Shown: positions 1 through 7,947, counted from the stretch's first letter. The stretch is 46,614 nucleotides of DNA from JAVBNU01 sp031551265 (GCA_031551265.1 JAVBNU010000055.1:1-46614), one strand, 5' to 3'. Notes: generated from the sequence alone by a model not told the origin. Translations and numbers: made by a program.

Positions 1-125
1 AGCGTAGAAGTACACTTTTATTTGTTTACATGGTTATTTTAAATTAGTAATTTTAGGATGAATAGACAGCACTCAATTTATTTTACTAAGCATCTAATCC
101 CGTTTTAAAATCCCCCAATCGACAG

Positions 126-146
126 ATGCTGAAACAAGTTCAGCAT
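126..146. repeat. Short palindromic intergenic repeat
   Basis: A perfect 8-bp inverted repeat (ATGCTGAA / TTCAGCAT) with a 5-base loop lies in the noncoding left edge of the window, just past the end of the phosphatase-like gene. The surrounding phrase resembles a short palindrome that I recall as interspersed in many bacterial genomes, which is inference. No T-tract follows, so it is probably a REP-like element and not a terminator. I see nothing else in positions 1-165. Confidence 0.5.
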
Positions 147-165
147 GACGAGCGAGCCTTAATAT

Positions 166-789
166 CTACAATGGCACGTAATTCGAGTACATCAGAATAG
201 CCCAAGATTCAAAGAAGTTGATTTGGGTCGCTGAGCCGGTTGAGAGACTGATTTTATTTTGATGACATGCCGGCAATTCGAATGCTTTTGAAATGATTGC
301 ACGAATAAATGATGAATCTCCAACTATAATGATACGTTTACCAAAGTTTTTGGCAACAATTTTTTGTACAATTTTATAAACTCGTTCATCAAATTCGAGG
401 ATAGATTCACTGTCACCGCATTTAAAATTAACAGAATCAGCGTGGTATGCGTCCAGCAATTTTGGGTATTTTTCCTCCAGCTCATGGAAAGAAAATCCTG
501 CCCAAAGTCCTTCGTTTTTAGACGTTAGATCGTCCAAAATCTCAATAGGCTGATTATAAGCTTTAGAAATAATATTTGCACTTTGAATTGAACGCAGCGT
601 CGGCGCAGTCAGAATTTTATCTGTTTTAGGCGAACGTTTTTTGAGCCACTTGGAGAGTTTTTCAATCTCTTCTCTGCCACTGTCGTCTAATGGAGGATAA
701 TCACCACCATCATAAATTCTGTTTTCAGCTGTGAATATAGTCGAGCCGTGAAGCACGAACGTTATTTTGCATCGTTTCTTTAATATCAT
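166..789 (-). CDS. Degenerate histidine-phosphatase-family protein
   Basis: This 207-residue protein has the layout of the phosphoglycerate-mutase-like histidine phosphatase family. A strand ending in LHG (H14) stands where the family has RHG. TAPTLRSIQSA holds an arginine (R66) matching the SPLxRTxQTA motif, and NEGLWAG (E93) matches the xEGxWEG segment. The second catalytic histidine, normally in a SHGG motif near the C-terminus, is missing: the segment reads VGDSSFIRAI (about 156-165). The arginine before the first histidine is also lost. The fold is probably kept, but classical phosphohistidine chemistry is doubtful; it may bind a ligand or be a decaying enzyme. No Shine-Dalgarno is obvious before the ATG. 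It appears to be transcribed alone. Confidence 0.65.
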   Translation of the reverse strand: MILKKRCKITFVLHGSTIFTAENRIYDGGDYPPLDDSGREEIEKLSKWLKKRSPKTDKILTAPTLRSIQSANIISKAYNQPIEILDDLTSKNEGLWAGFSFHELEEKYPKLLDAYHADSVNFKCGDSESILEFDERVYKIVQKIVAKNFGKRIIIVGDSSFIRAIISKAFELPACHQNKISLSTGSATQINFFESWAILMYSNYVPL

Positions 790-889
790 AATGTTAAATT
801 AATTTCCAATTTACCATTATAATTGTAGCAAATTTTATTCAAAAATAGAAGGAAATTACGAAAATATCATATAAATACACTAAAATAAC

Positions 890-1678
890 TTAATATTTTT
901 CTGTACGGTGTTTTGAAAATTTCAAGGAACCGTCGTCATTGTACTCTTCATCAGTTACAGTTCTTGTTTTTGTTCTATCATCTTGAGTGTCGGAAATTTG
1001 CTTGGTAAGGATACCTGTCCTGTTAAATACAGATTGCGTCAAAAAAGAGCCAGCTTCTGTTTCTTTAAGCACATCTCTTGTTTTAACTTGTGCATTTGAG
1101 TGATAGGTTTCATTTTTTTCGTAAGTGCCCTTGTCGTTGCTTGTTTTATAATATCGTTTACTTCTGTGGTTATCTTCAAAATCGTCTTCCAGATAGCTAA
1201 ATGTACCATCTTTTAGTTTAGTTTTGATACTTTTAACCTGATCCATTCCAATATAAACATCAATGCTGCTGCTATTTGGAGTATATTCTTTATAGACTGA
1301 ATCAGCCCCTTCCGTATAATTTTCTGCTATCCTATCGCCATATTTAAGGTACCTTCTTTCGGAAGTTAAGTTTCCAAAGGCATCAAAGTTGGACATTTTT
1401 AATGACTCCACTTGACCATGGGCTGAGTACTCAGTTTCAACACTTTGCTGCAATTTGCCGGCTACATATTTATGCTCTTTTTCTACTTCGCCCTGCTCGT
1501 CACCGTACTCATCTTTGTATCGACTATAACGTTCATTTGTTATTTGTCCTTTGTCAGTTTTGCTGTAGAGTAAAACAGGCTTATCAGGCAGTTTCCCTGC
1601 TGCAATTCTCTCAGCTTGTGCTTTATTTTGATAAACTTGTGACCCTTGTTCCGTACGTCCTATACTTCCTGACGCCAT
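890..1678 (-). CDS. Hypothetical protein, hydrophilic, YD/MORN-like phrases
   Basis: I do not recognise this 262-residue protein. I chose the ATG at 1678 (MASGSIGRTEQG) because AGGAG sits just upstream; the frame stays open to 1810 but the extra residues overlap the preceding terminator. It is very polar, rich in Lys, Glu, Asp, Tyr and Ser, and has no signal peptide or membrane segment. Repeated phrases such as NFDAFGNLTSERRY, EYNDDGSLKFSK and KLKDGTFSYLEDD recall the short beta-hairpin units of YwqK/MORN-like or YD repeats, so an elongated beta structure is possible. A promoter-like element shared with two other unknown genes lies just upstream (1702-1742). Confidence 0.7.
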   Translation of the reverse strand: MASGSIGRTEQGSQVYQNKAQAERIAAGKLPDKPVLLYSKTDKGQITNERYSRYKDEYGDEQGEVEKEHKYVAGKLQQSVETEYSAHGQVESLKMSNFDAFGNLTSERRYLKYGDRIAENYTEGADSVYKEYTPNSSSIDVYIGMDQVKSIKTKLKDGTFSYLEDDFEDNHRSKRYYKTSNDKGTYEKNETYHSNAQVKTRDVLKETEAGSFLTQSVFNRTGILTKQISDTQDDRTKTRTVTDEEYNDDGSLKFSKHRTEKY

Positions 1679-1701
1679 AGTTGATATTCTCCTAACGTTA
1701 T

Positions 1702-1742
1702 CCTGTATATAAATATTAAAACAATTTAAAAGAAAAAATTGC
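1702..1742 (-). promoter_or_regulatory. Shared upstream element, copy C
   Basis: On the minus strand this reads GCAATTTTT, five bases, TAAATTG, TTTTAAT, then ATAC and AGG. It ends 23 bases before the ATG at 1678, so the ATAC part lies where a -10 region would be. The same parts in the same order occur before the genes starting at 2410 and 44549. CAATTT and AAATTG form an inverted repeat, so part of it may be an operator. Confidence 0.5.
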
Positions 1743-1775
1743 CTTAATATGGTACCGGCTGTTACATTCTTTAAA

Positions 1776-1818
1776 CAAATAAAAATGGAGCTATAACAGG
1801 ACGATGTCACAGCTCCAT
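1776..1818 (-). terminator. Rho-independent terminator of the 1835-2410 gene
   Basis: An 8-bp perfect stem (AGATGGAGCT side at 1811-1818, AGCTCCAT side at 1785-1792) with an 18-base loop is followed on the minus strand by TTTTTATTTG. It lies 17 bases past the stop codon of the upstream minus-strand gene. It separates that gene from the one starting at 1678, which therefore needs its own promoter. Confidence 0.7.
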
Positions 1819-1834
1819 CTACACTTAAAATTAA

Positions 1835-2410
1835 CTAGGCAATCAGACTACACGTTTGTGGCTTTATATGCTTTGATACATTTGTGTCATTCGTACTAAT
1901 TCCTGTATCATTTTTTGCTTGTGCAGTTTCAGGATTGTCTATTTTATCTTTATTCTCGGGGCTTGAGATTAAATTTGTCAGTGAATCCATTAGCTCTTTA
2001 AATTTTCCTGATAGTGCTGCTTGTTTGTTGCCTGCATCATCGTTTTGCGTATTTTGTGTAGGCTGCACCTTATTTGCGACTTGGCTGTTATCAGGGGTTG
2101 GCTGTGCGTTTTGATTGGCTGCTTGCTGCTGCTGGCGTTCTTTCGCATTTTCAGCCAATGCTGTCAGTAATTCGGTCAATTTTTTCATGAAGTTCGCAGA
2201 ATCTTCTTTTTTCTTCTGCTTTTCTGCTTCTTTAGCCTCTTCATCTTTTTTCTTTTTTTCAGCGATGTTTGCGCTTTCATCCTTTATTTCAGGTGACTTT
2301 TCAAAAATACTCGGTTTTGTGTTTTCTGCTGATGAGATATCTTTTACACTTCCAATTGAAGAGATATTAGCGTTAATGCTTGGCATAACTTTGTTAATTC
2401 CTGAAATCAT
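1835..2410 (-). CDS. Hypothetical low-complexity charged protein
   Basis: This 191-residue protein is of unknown function. AAGGAG lies 7 bases before the ATG, so the start is well supported. The N-terminal ~45 residues are Ser/Ile/Asn-rich with no hydrophobic core. Residues about 50-70 are a Lys/Glu/Ala block (AEKKKKDEEAKEAEKQKKKE), followed by a short amphipathic helix (FMKKLTELLTALAENAKE). A long Gln/Asn/Thr/Pro-rich disordered stretch comes next, then a second helix. The composition recalls substrates of flagellar or other type III export, including FliK-like proteins, but no FliK C-terminal domain is visible. Upstream it has a shared promoter-like element (2521-2559) and two direct repeats (2444-2496). 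Confidence 0.7.
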   Translation of the reverse strand: MISGINKVMPSINANISSIGSVKDISSAENTKPSIFEKSPEIKDESANIAEKKKKDEEAKEAEKQKKKEDSANFMKKLTELLTALAENAKERQQQQAANQNAQPTPDNSQVANKVQPTQNTQNDDAGNKQAALSGKFKELMDSLTNLISSPENKDKIDNPETAQAKNDTGISTNDTNVSKHIKPQTCSLIA

Positions 2411-2443
2411 AAATAACTCCTTTTCTAATTCCTAACTATTAAA

Positions 2444-2496
2444 TCGTGTTCAAATAAATGTTCGCAACTACTAAGTCTCGTGTTTATTTAATGTTC
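2444..2496 (-). repeat. Two direct repeats in the leader of the 2410 gene
   Basis: On the minus strand two near-copies begin GAACATT and end ACACGA (2478-2496 and 2444-2463), with AT-rich middles AAATAA and TATTTGA. Their period is about 33 bases, close to three helical turns. They lie between the shared upstream element and the start codon at 2410, where a regulator pair could bind, or they may belong to an RNA leader. Confidence 0.5.
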
Positions 2497-2520
2497 GTAA
2501 TTCCTAATGTGTATAAATTT

Positions 2521-2559
2521 CCCGTATATTTATAAAAACAATTTTATTTCAAAAATTGC
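2521..2559 (-). promoter_or_regulatory. Shared upstream element, copy A; possible weak dnaX terminator
   Basis: On the minus strand: GCAATTTTT, five bases, AAAATTG, TTTTTAT, AAAT, ATAC, GGG. It matches the elements at 1702-1742 and 44624-44663 part for part with the same spacing. The CAATTTT/AAAATTG inverted repeat followed by TTTTTAT could also act as a weak terminator for dnaX, which ends 79 bases upstream. Finding the same sequence before two genes with no dnaX nearby favours a promoter or operator role. Confidence 0.5.
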
Positions 2560-2637
2560 TAGTTACATTGTTAATAAATGTAAACACAGCATAGTACGTG
2601 CATTTACAGCTTCATAAAACTTAATCAAAAATCGATA

Positions 2638-4539
2638 TCAATCCACAAGCTTGCCGCTAAATAAGCTCAGCACCATATTAGCCTGATCGGAATAAACGTC
2701 AAGTTCAAGTGCAGGTGGAGTTTCTTTCTTATCTTTAAGCAACGTATCATAATAGCCATCATCAAGATTGTCTGACTCATCCTCTTTTGTCATATCTGAG
2801 CCTGCTGGAGAGTTGTCAGGTACGTGCTTTTCGCTAATCGGTTCAGGCGAACTTGTAGCAGCTTGGGGTGGATTAGCTATTTTTTTTTTATCACTAGCAG
2901 AAGTGTCGACTTCTATTACTTTATCATTGTCTTGTTTCAATCGAATTTGGATATTTACATTGTCAGCCTGAAAATACTTATTAACAGCTGATTGCAGCGC
3001 TGCGAGTTTAGTTGCATCCTTGGCCTGATTAACAAAAATTTCATTAGCAAATGTGACGACAACACGACTTGCGTTGACTTCAACAGGCTGCGCCTTAGAA
3101 GTGAACAAAACACGTGATGGTGTATGTTCAATGTTTTCTAAAATGTCGCCCCAGCAGTAAGATAAGTTGCTATTATCAGCTTCAACTACCGAAGTTTCCT
3201 GAATTACAGGCGCGGGGGTGGGAGCTTGTACTGGTTTAGGCTGCTCTTCTTTGGGTTTTACAGCAATAGGTTCTTCTTCAACAGGTATTGGCATAGGGGT
3301 CGCTTTAGGTGTTTGCTCAACAGGGGCAATTTTAGGCGGTGGTACAAATTTTGGAGGTGCTGCGGGGACATTACCTGTCGTTACTGCTGCTTCCAGTTGT
3401 TCTACACGTTCTAGAAGCTCGTTATAAGAAGAATATTTTGTCGTTGTAATATCGATAATGCATAACTCAAGCCATAAATAGCGGTTTGTAGCCATGCGAA
3501 CTTCGCGCAGATAAGACGATAATTTTTCGATTAAATAAATAAGCTGTGAGTTCTCAAACTGCTGAGCCTGAGGCTTCATTTTTTCAATGTATTCCTGACT
3601 CAGTTGAGTCAACTCTATCGCTGTTTTGGCATCAGTTATGCTATTAAGTACCAAAAGATTGCGTAAATACTGAATAAGATTCAAAATAACTTGCGCAGGC
3701 TCATTTCCTTTATTGTAGATAGTATCAATCAGCGCAATTGCTTCAGACGTGCTTTGAGCTAAAATTTTGCCGGTCAAATCGAACAGAATATCGTTTGAAA
3801 TTTTACCCAACAAAAAGTCGATATCCTCCACGTCAATTTCTTTTTTTACATCCAAAATACTGACCTGATCCAGCAGTGACAGCGAGTCTCTCATCCCACC
3901 TGCGGAGTTTTTAGCAATATTATGGATAGCCGGGTCAGTAATTTTGATTTTTTCTTGCTCAGCAATAAATTTAAGGCGCTTAACAATGTCGTCCGTAGTT
4001 ATACGTTTAAAATCGAAACGCTGACAGCGGGAAATAATCGTTTCTAAAACTTTTTGAGGCTCGGTTGTCGCCAGAATAAAGATTACATTTTCAGGCGGCT
4101 CTTCAAGCGTTTTTAAAAGCGCGTTGAACGACGTCGCTGAAAGCATATGTACTTCATCTATCACGTAAATTTTATATTTGCCGTGCACAGGTACATATTG
4201 GATTTTTTCGAGAATTTTTTGTGTATCTTCAATGCCTCGGTTACTTGCCGCGTCAATCTCGATGACATCCATCGGCGTTGCGTTGATAATATCAACACAG
4301 CTCGGGCATGTGCCACAAGGTTTCAATGTCGGGCCGGTTGTACAGTTCAGAGATTTAGCCAAAATTCTTGCTGATGAGGTTTTTCCTGTACCTCTGGGGC
4401 CACAGAAAAGGTAAGCATGCGAAATACGGCTCAATTCGATTGCATTGGACAGCGCAGTCGTAATATGCTCTTGTCCAATCAAGTCATAGAACGTTTGCGG
4501 GCGGTATTTACGATATAGAGGTCTATATTTCTCACTCAT
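2638..4539 (-). CDS. dnaX: DNA polymerase III subunit gamma/tau (clamp-loader ATPase)
   Basis: DnaX is the ATPase of the clamp loader, which opens the beta clamp and loads it at primed DNA. The protein has 633 residues. Walker A is GPRGTGKT (47-54), followed by a zinc module with C66, C75, C78 and C81. Walker B is VIDEVH (126-131), with the SRC motif at 170-172. Helical domain III runs to about 370, a Pro-rich linker spans about 385-460, and a tau-type C-terminal domain (about 465-545) is followed by an acidic tail. Ten consecutive A's encode K551-K553; both other reading frames stop within three codons after them, so a shortened product of about 553-555 residues is predicted if slippage occurs. 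It is divergent from the gene at 4603, and TATAAT-like sequences lie between them. Confidence 0.97.
   Translation of the reverse strand: MSEKYRPLYRKYRPQTFYDLIGQEHITTALSNAIELSRISHAYLFCGPRGTGKTSSARILAKSLNCTTGPTLKPCGTCPSCVDIINATPMDVIEIDAASNRGIEDTQKILEKIQYVPVHGKYKIYVIDEVHMLSATSFNALLKTLEEPPENVIFILATTEPQKVLETIISRCQRFDFKRITTDDIVKRLKFIAEQEKIKITDPAIHNIAKNSAGGMRDSLSLLDQVSILDVKKEIDVEDIDFLLGKISNDILFDLTGKILAQSTSEAIALIDTIYNKGNEPAQVILNLIQYLRNLLVLNSITDAKTAIELTQLSQEYIEKMKPQAQQFENSQLIYLIEKLSSYLREVRMATNRYLWLELCIIDITTTKYSSYNELLERVEQLEAAVTTGNVPAAPPKFVPPPKIAPVEQTPKATPMPIPVEEEPIAVKPKEEQPKPVQAPTPAPVIQETSVVEADNSNLSYCWGDILENIEHTPSRVLFTSKAQPVEVNASRVVVTFANEIFVNQAKDATKLAALQSAVNKYFQADNVNIQIRLKQDNDKVIEVDTSASDKKKIANPPQAATSSPEPISEKHVPDNSPAGSDMTKEDESDNLDDGYYDTLLKDKKETPPALELDVYSDQANMVLSLFSGKLVD
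2880..2889 (-). other. A10 slippage-prone run inside dnaX
   Basis: On the coding (minus) strand GAT is followed by ten A's and then TAGCTAA. In frame this reads D-K-K-K-I-A. With eleven A's (or a -1 ribosomal shift) it reads D-K-K-K-N-S-stop, and with nine A's D-K-K-K-stop. Homopolymer slippage that makes the short (gamma) form is established for dnaX of Thermus thermophilus; its use here is inferred. Confidence 0.55.
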
Positions 4540-4602
4540 AGCTGTTAAAAATCTTCTAAACTTAGTATAATTATAATCGAAACTAGGTTAAAAGAACAAA
4601 TT

Positions 4603-5505
4603 ATGAAATTAATTAAACCAAAACCGTTACAATCAGGCGACACCATCGGGCTTTTGTCCGTTTCAGGTGTATTAAATGACGTAAAGTTGGCAGAGTTGGA
4701 GCATGCGGTAAAATATTTTGAAAATAAAGGCTTTAAAGTTGTTGTCTCTGAAACTTCTTATAAGCAGCATAACTATTTTTCAGGTACCGATACCGAACGC
4801 GTGGAAGCGATTGAAAACTTTTTTTCTAATCCTAAAATTGATGCTATAGTGGCTACTCGCGGCGGTTATGGTGCGTTGCGTATTTTAGATAAGATTAACT
4901 ACGAGTTAATAGCTAAAAATCCTAAAATTTTTGTCGGATATTCTGACATTACAGCGCTTTTGCTAATGATTTACAAAAAAACCGGGCTAATTACCTACCA
5001 TGGTGCGATGGCATGTGCTGATTTTGGAGCTGAAATCGTTGAATTTACAGAACAGTCATTTTTCAAAACGTTATCCACAGACGCTGCTGAAATCACGCTG
5101 GAAAAAGATTTCACTACTCATAACCCTAAAAATGTCAGTGGAATTTTATGGGGTGGCAATCTGGCAACGATCGCCTCAATGGTCGGCTTAGATTTTTTGC
5201 CGAATGAAGATTTAATATTGTTTGTAGAGGACGTAAACGAACCAACATATAAAATTGACCGCATGATGACTCAACTATTTAATCTCGGCAAGTTTAGAGA
5301 ACGAGTAAAGGGCATAATTCTCGGTGATTTTACATCAATCGATAATAAAGCATGGTTTGATGATTTTTGGCAGCAATTTGCAGCTTCCCACAACATGCCG
5401 GTATGCTCAGGCTTGCCTGTGGGGCATGAAAATAAAAAACTAACCATTCCTCTTGGTTTCCTTGCTCAATGTAATATGTATGAAGGTAAACTGTATTTTA
5501 ATTAG
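4603..5505 (+). CDS. LD-carboxypeptidase, peptidase family S66
   Basis: This 300-residue protein belongs to the serine peptidase family S66 (LdcA/MccF). LdcA trims the terminal D-Ala from murein tetrapeptides during peptidoglycan recycling; MccF-type members cleave microcin C-like compounds. All three catalytic residues are visible: S114 in VGYSDIT, E209 in LFVEDVNEPTYKIDR, and H275 in LPVGHENKK. Family landmarks ATRGGYGALRIL, YHGAM and ILWGGNL are also present. There is no signal peptide, consistent with a cytoplasmic recycling enzyme. The ribosome site is weak (AAAGAA). The gene stands alone, divergent from dnaX, and ends at a hairpin shared with the convergent gene at 5594. Confidence 0.92.
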   Translation: MKLIKPKPLQSGDTIGLLSVSGVLNDVKLAELEHAVKYFENKGFKVVVSETSYKQHNYFSGTDTERVEAIENFFSNPKIDAIVATRGGYGALRILDKINYELIAKNPKIFVGYSDITALLLMIYKKTGLITYHGAMACADFGAEIVEFTEQSFFKTLSTDAAEITLEKDFTTHNPKNVSGILWGGNLATIASMVGLDFLPNEDLILFVEDVNEPTYKIDRMMTQLFNLGKFRERVKGIILGDFTSIDNKAWFDDFWQQFAASHNMPVCSGLPVGHENKKLTIPLGFLAQCNMYEGKLYFN

Positions 5506-5535
5506 TAACTAGATTAATAGCGAATTTTAAGCACA

Positions 5536-5562
5536 AAGGACCGACATAGTCTGTCAGTCCTT
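5536..5562. terminator. Hairpin between convergent genes
   Basis: An 11-bp stem with one mismatch (5536-5546 and 5552-5562) and a 5-base loop lies 30 bases past the LD-carboxypeptidase stop and 32 bases past the stop of the minus-strand gene at 5594. The flanking T content is modest (TTTGTGCTT on the minus strand), so it may be a weak bidirectional terminator. Confidence 0.45.
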
Positions 5563-5593
5563 CATAACTTAATAATTAATCCAATGTCAAAAC

Positions 5594-5752
5594 TTATAAA
5601 AGTCCCAACATTTTTTTATACCAGCTGAACGTTTCAAGCTCTAATCCGTTAAAAGTAGTTCTCAAGCATTGGTGTTTCAAATACTTTTCAAACTCATCAT
5701 TGAATTTAGACTTAAATTTTTTCCCGCGAGCTTTCGCTTCTAATGTTACCAT
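5594..5752 (-). CDS. Small basic hypothetical protein (52 aa)
   Basis: The start at 5752 (MVTLEAKARG) is fixed by AGGAGGT 6 bases upstream, the strongest Shine-Dalgarno in the window; a longer reading from 5809 would make the ribosome site coding. The protein is short, basic at the N-terminus (KARGKKFKSKF) and then amphipathic (EFEKYLKHQC...FSWYKKMLGLL), with no membrane segment. TATAAT (5798-5803, minus strand) with TTGAGC 19 bases further upstream is a possible promoter. No family is recognised. Its neighbours are convergent or separated, so it is probably monocistronic. Confidence 0.6.
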   Translation of the reverse strand: MVTLEAKARGKKFKSKFNDEFEKYLKHQCLRTTFNGLELETFSWYKKMLGLL

Positions 5753-5905
5753 TAATCGACCTCCTGTGATATTAACAACAACTACATTGATGTAATTATT
5801 ATAGCACAAAAAATTTTAAAATGCTCAATCCGTAGTAGGATTTTGAAATAAAATTGTCCAAAGTCAATAGTTGCGGGTGTAAAATTTTTTTAAGAAATTT
5901 TGTTT

Positions 5906-6622
5906 TTATAAAGAAATATTAACTTTCACTCGTCGTGCCAACTCAGATGGTGGATGCTTGTCACAGCCTACCGGCAAGTACCCATACTTGTCTCTAACTC
6001 GCGCTATAAGAGCATTATTATCATCATGTCTGTTGAAAAATAAATCCTCATAAAGACTTACCCCTTCCTTCACAATTAGTGCTACGGATGGCGAAAATAT
6101 ATCAGAATGTCTTTTTACTATGCTGCGATGCGCAATAGCGTTCATCGCCAAACACTCTAATTCTTCTTGCACAGAAGTTTTACCGTCCTTGTCTTTGGCA
6201 TGCCCTGTCTCATGCAAAATAGACTCAGATATTGCCAAAACTATTGCCTTGTCTTTTGTGCCAATATATTTATCGTTAATATAAATTATATTTTTTTCGT
6301 AATTATAATGTGCGTGCACGTCACTATCCTTGATAGAGTCAAAAAGGATACGGACATTGTTATTCGCGATAAAATCAACAACCTGTTCTCCCGACGTAAA
6401 TGGTAGTTCTAAACCAAGCGAGTTTACATAAGCTATATCATTTGCATCAAAATTCGTGATTTGCAGTTCATACAAAGCTTCCTTCAAAACAGGGTCTGTA
6501 AGCCAGTCAAAATGAGTACTTAGAATATTACCAACAGAAGCTTGCTCTTGTCGCATGCCCGAATGGGTATCCAAAAAATACTGATTTGGCGTATTAAAAG
6601 CTATGGGGAAAATCTTTGACAT
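5906..6622 (-). CDS. Putative HExxH metallopeptidase, partner of the multi-GntR regulator
   Basis: This 238-residue protein starts one base after the stop codon of the four-winged-helix regulator, so the two are almost certainly co-transcribed and perhaps translationally coupled. ILHETGHAKD contains HETGH (137-141), a zincin-type HExxH site. The acidic cluster EELE (153-156) about 12 residues later could supply the third zinc ligand. No signal peptide or membrane helix is seen, so it should act in the cytoplasm. Beyond the motif I recognise no family. Paired with a DNA-binding regulator, it recalls ImmA-ImmR, where an HExxH protease cleaves a repressor; that parallel is inference. It could also be an inactive zincin-like fold. 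Confidence 0.6.
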   Translation of the reverse strand: MSKIFPIAFNTPNQYFLDTHSGMRQEQASVGNILSTHFDWLTDPVLKEALYELQITNFDANDIAYVNSLGLELPFTSGEQVVDFIANNNVRILFDSIKDSDVHAHYNYEKNIIYINDKYIGTKDKAIVLAISESILHETGHAKDKDGKTSVQEELECLAMNAIAHRSIVKRHSDIFSPSVALIVKEGVSLYEDLFFNRHDDNNALIARVRDKYGYLPVGCDKHPPSELARRVKVNISL

Positions 6623-6623
6623 C

Positions 6624-7802
6624 TTAATTTTTATAAACTTTTACATATTGAGGGTTGACGGCTAACCACTTAAACGCTGATTCTGTAGCATCTTCAGGTA
6701 CTTCAGAAATAAATGTACCACCATAGCGGCCGCGCACAAATTCGACATAGCCTTGCTCATTAAGATTTTGTAGAGCCTTTTTAATGGTATTTGTACTTAC
6801 ATCAAGCTCTTGTGATAATTGCTCCATAGATGGGATTTTATCACCAATTTGATACTTATTCTTAATCATATTTTTTAAATGGTTTTCTATTTTTTGATAG
6901 CTGTAAAATGCAGCATCTTGTGCAGGAGCGAAAATAGTAGTCTCTTTAGTCGGTTGCAGCGGGTGATCCGACGGCAAACGTAAAATAGTTGTACCGTATC
7001 TGCCGCGTCGAGCAAGTAAAATACCTTCTTCAATCAGGATTTTCATAGCGTCATGCACGGTCTTTATACTAACTTCCAATATTTCTGACAATTCAGCGTG
7101 CGAGCACAATTTATCGCCTACCTTGTAATTTTTTTGTATAAATTCTTTCAAATCTGCTTCGACTTTGCTTACCAAAGTATCCGTCTCAACGCCGTTTTCA
7201 ATTTCTTTTTCGTCATCAGTCAAATTCGGTATTTCAGTTAAAATCCAGTTGGATTCGATACCTCTGAAATAATTCGACTTAATTATCCCTTTGGACGCAA
7301 GATGCTCAAGCGCCAATCTGGTTGTATTTGATGATGTGCCTAACATAGCAGTAATATTACGTGCAGAAGGAATCGTCTCGTCAATTTTATAGTTATTTTC
7401 AATAATTAATTTTTTAAGCTCAATAATTGCTTTTTCGCGTTTAGAGGTCAGTTTTCTGAACTTATTATCACTAGAGTTAATGTCTTTAATTAGCGTGCCA
7501 ATACGTTGTTTTGACTCCAAATAACCTTCGTCCTCTACATATCTTATAGCATTTTGAACAGTACCTATGCTTACGCCCAAATGATATGCCATATCAGCCT
7601 TATTCGGAAGAAGCTCATTGATTTGCAATGCATTTGATTTTAAGCCATCTATAATCCAGTTTTTAATCCAATTATAGATAACGATATCTTTTGATTCAAA
7701 TGAACGTTTGTAGTTCGGAATTTTTTTGGGCAATTCGCTAATTTCGATTTTTCTTAGGACTGATTTTGTTAATCTTCCTTCCAAAGTTGATAAGTTTGAC
7801 AT
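6624..7802 (-). CDS. Transcriptional regulator with four tandem GntR-type winged helices
   Basis: The 392-residue protein contains four consecutive GntR-like winged-helix units, at about 39-106, 121-188, 209-275 and 299-366. Each has the family pattern: a leading helix, a (K/Y)xIGDK(I/L)PS-like phrase, a recognition helix (VSIGTVQNAI, TSSNTTRLAL, VSIKTVHDAM, VSTNTIKKAL), and a wing ending in GT (RIGTLI, RGRYGTTIL, RGRYGGTFI). No effector-binding domain (FadR, HutC or MocR type) is present. Ordinary GntR proteins have one N-terminal winged helix plus an effector domain, so this architecture is unusual. AGGAGG lies 5 bases before the ATG. It forms an operon with the HExxH gene. Confidence 0.8.
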   Translation of the reverse strand: MSNLSTLEGRLTKSVLRKIEISELPKKIPNYKRSFESKDIVIYNWIKNWIIDGLKSNALQINELLPNKADMAYHLGVSIGTVQNAIRYVEDEGYLESKQRIGTLIKDINSSDNKFRKLTSKREKAIIELKKLIIENNYKIDETIPSARNITAMLGTSSNTTRLALEHLASKGIIKSNYFRGIESNWILTEIPNLTDDEKEIENGVETDTLVSKVEADLKEFIQKNYKVGDKLCSHAELSEILEVSIKTVHDAMKILIEEGILLARRGRYGTTILRLPSDHPLQPTKETTIFAPAQDAAFYSYQKIENHLKNMIKNKYQIGDKIPSMEQLSQELDVSTNTIKKALQNLNEQGYVEFVRGRYGGTFISEVPEDATESAFKWLAVNPQYVKVYKN

Positions 7803-7947
7803 CTAACCTCCTGATACACACTTTTATTTCTTTATTCTATTACAATAAAAAAACACATAACTTTTTTTTGCTATTTTCGAGGGTATAACTTAATAAAATG
7901 TTACATTAAATAAAAAATAAGATTTGCACAAGCCCGATACGGGGGGA

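Noticed and set aside
1884..2435. Plus-strand open frames opposite the 1835-2410 gene
   Set aside because: They are Cys/Phe/Ser-rich shadow frames with no ribosome site; the minus-strand gene has a strong Shine-Dalgarno and a terminator.
3218..3427. Gly-rich plus-strand frame inside dnaX
   Set aside because: It is the antisense of the Pro-rich linker of dnaX, which explains its composition.
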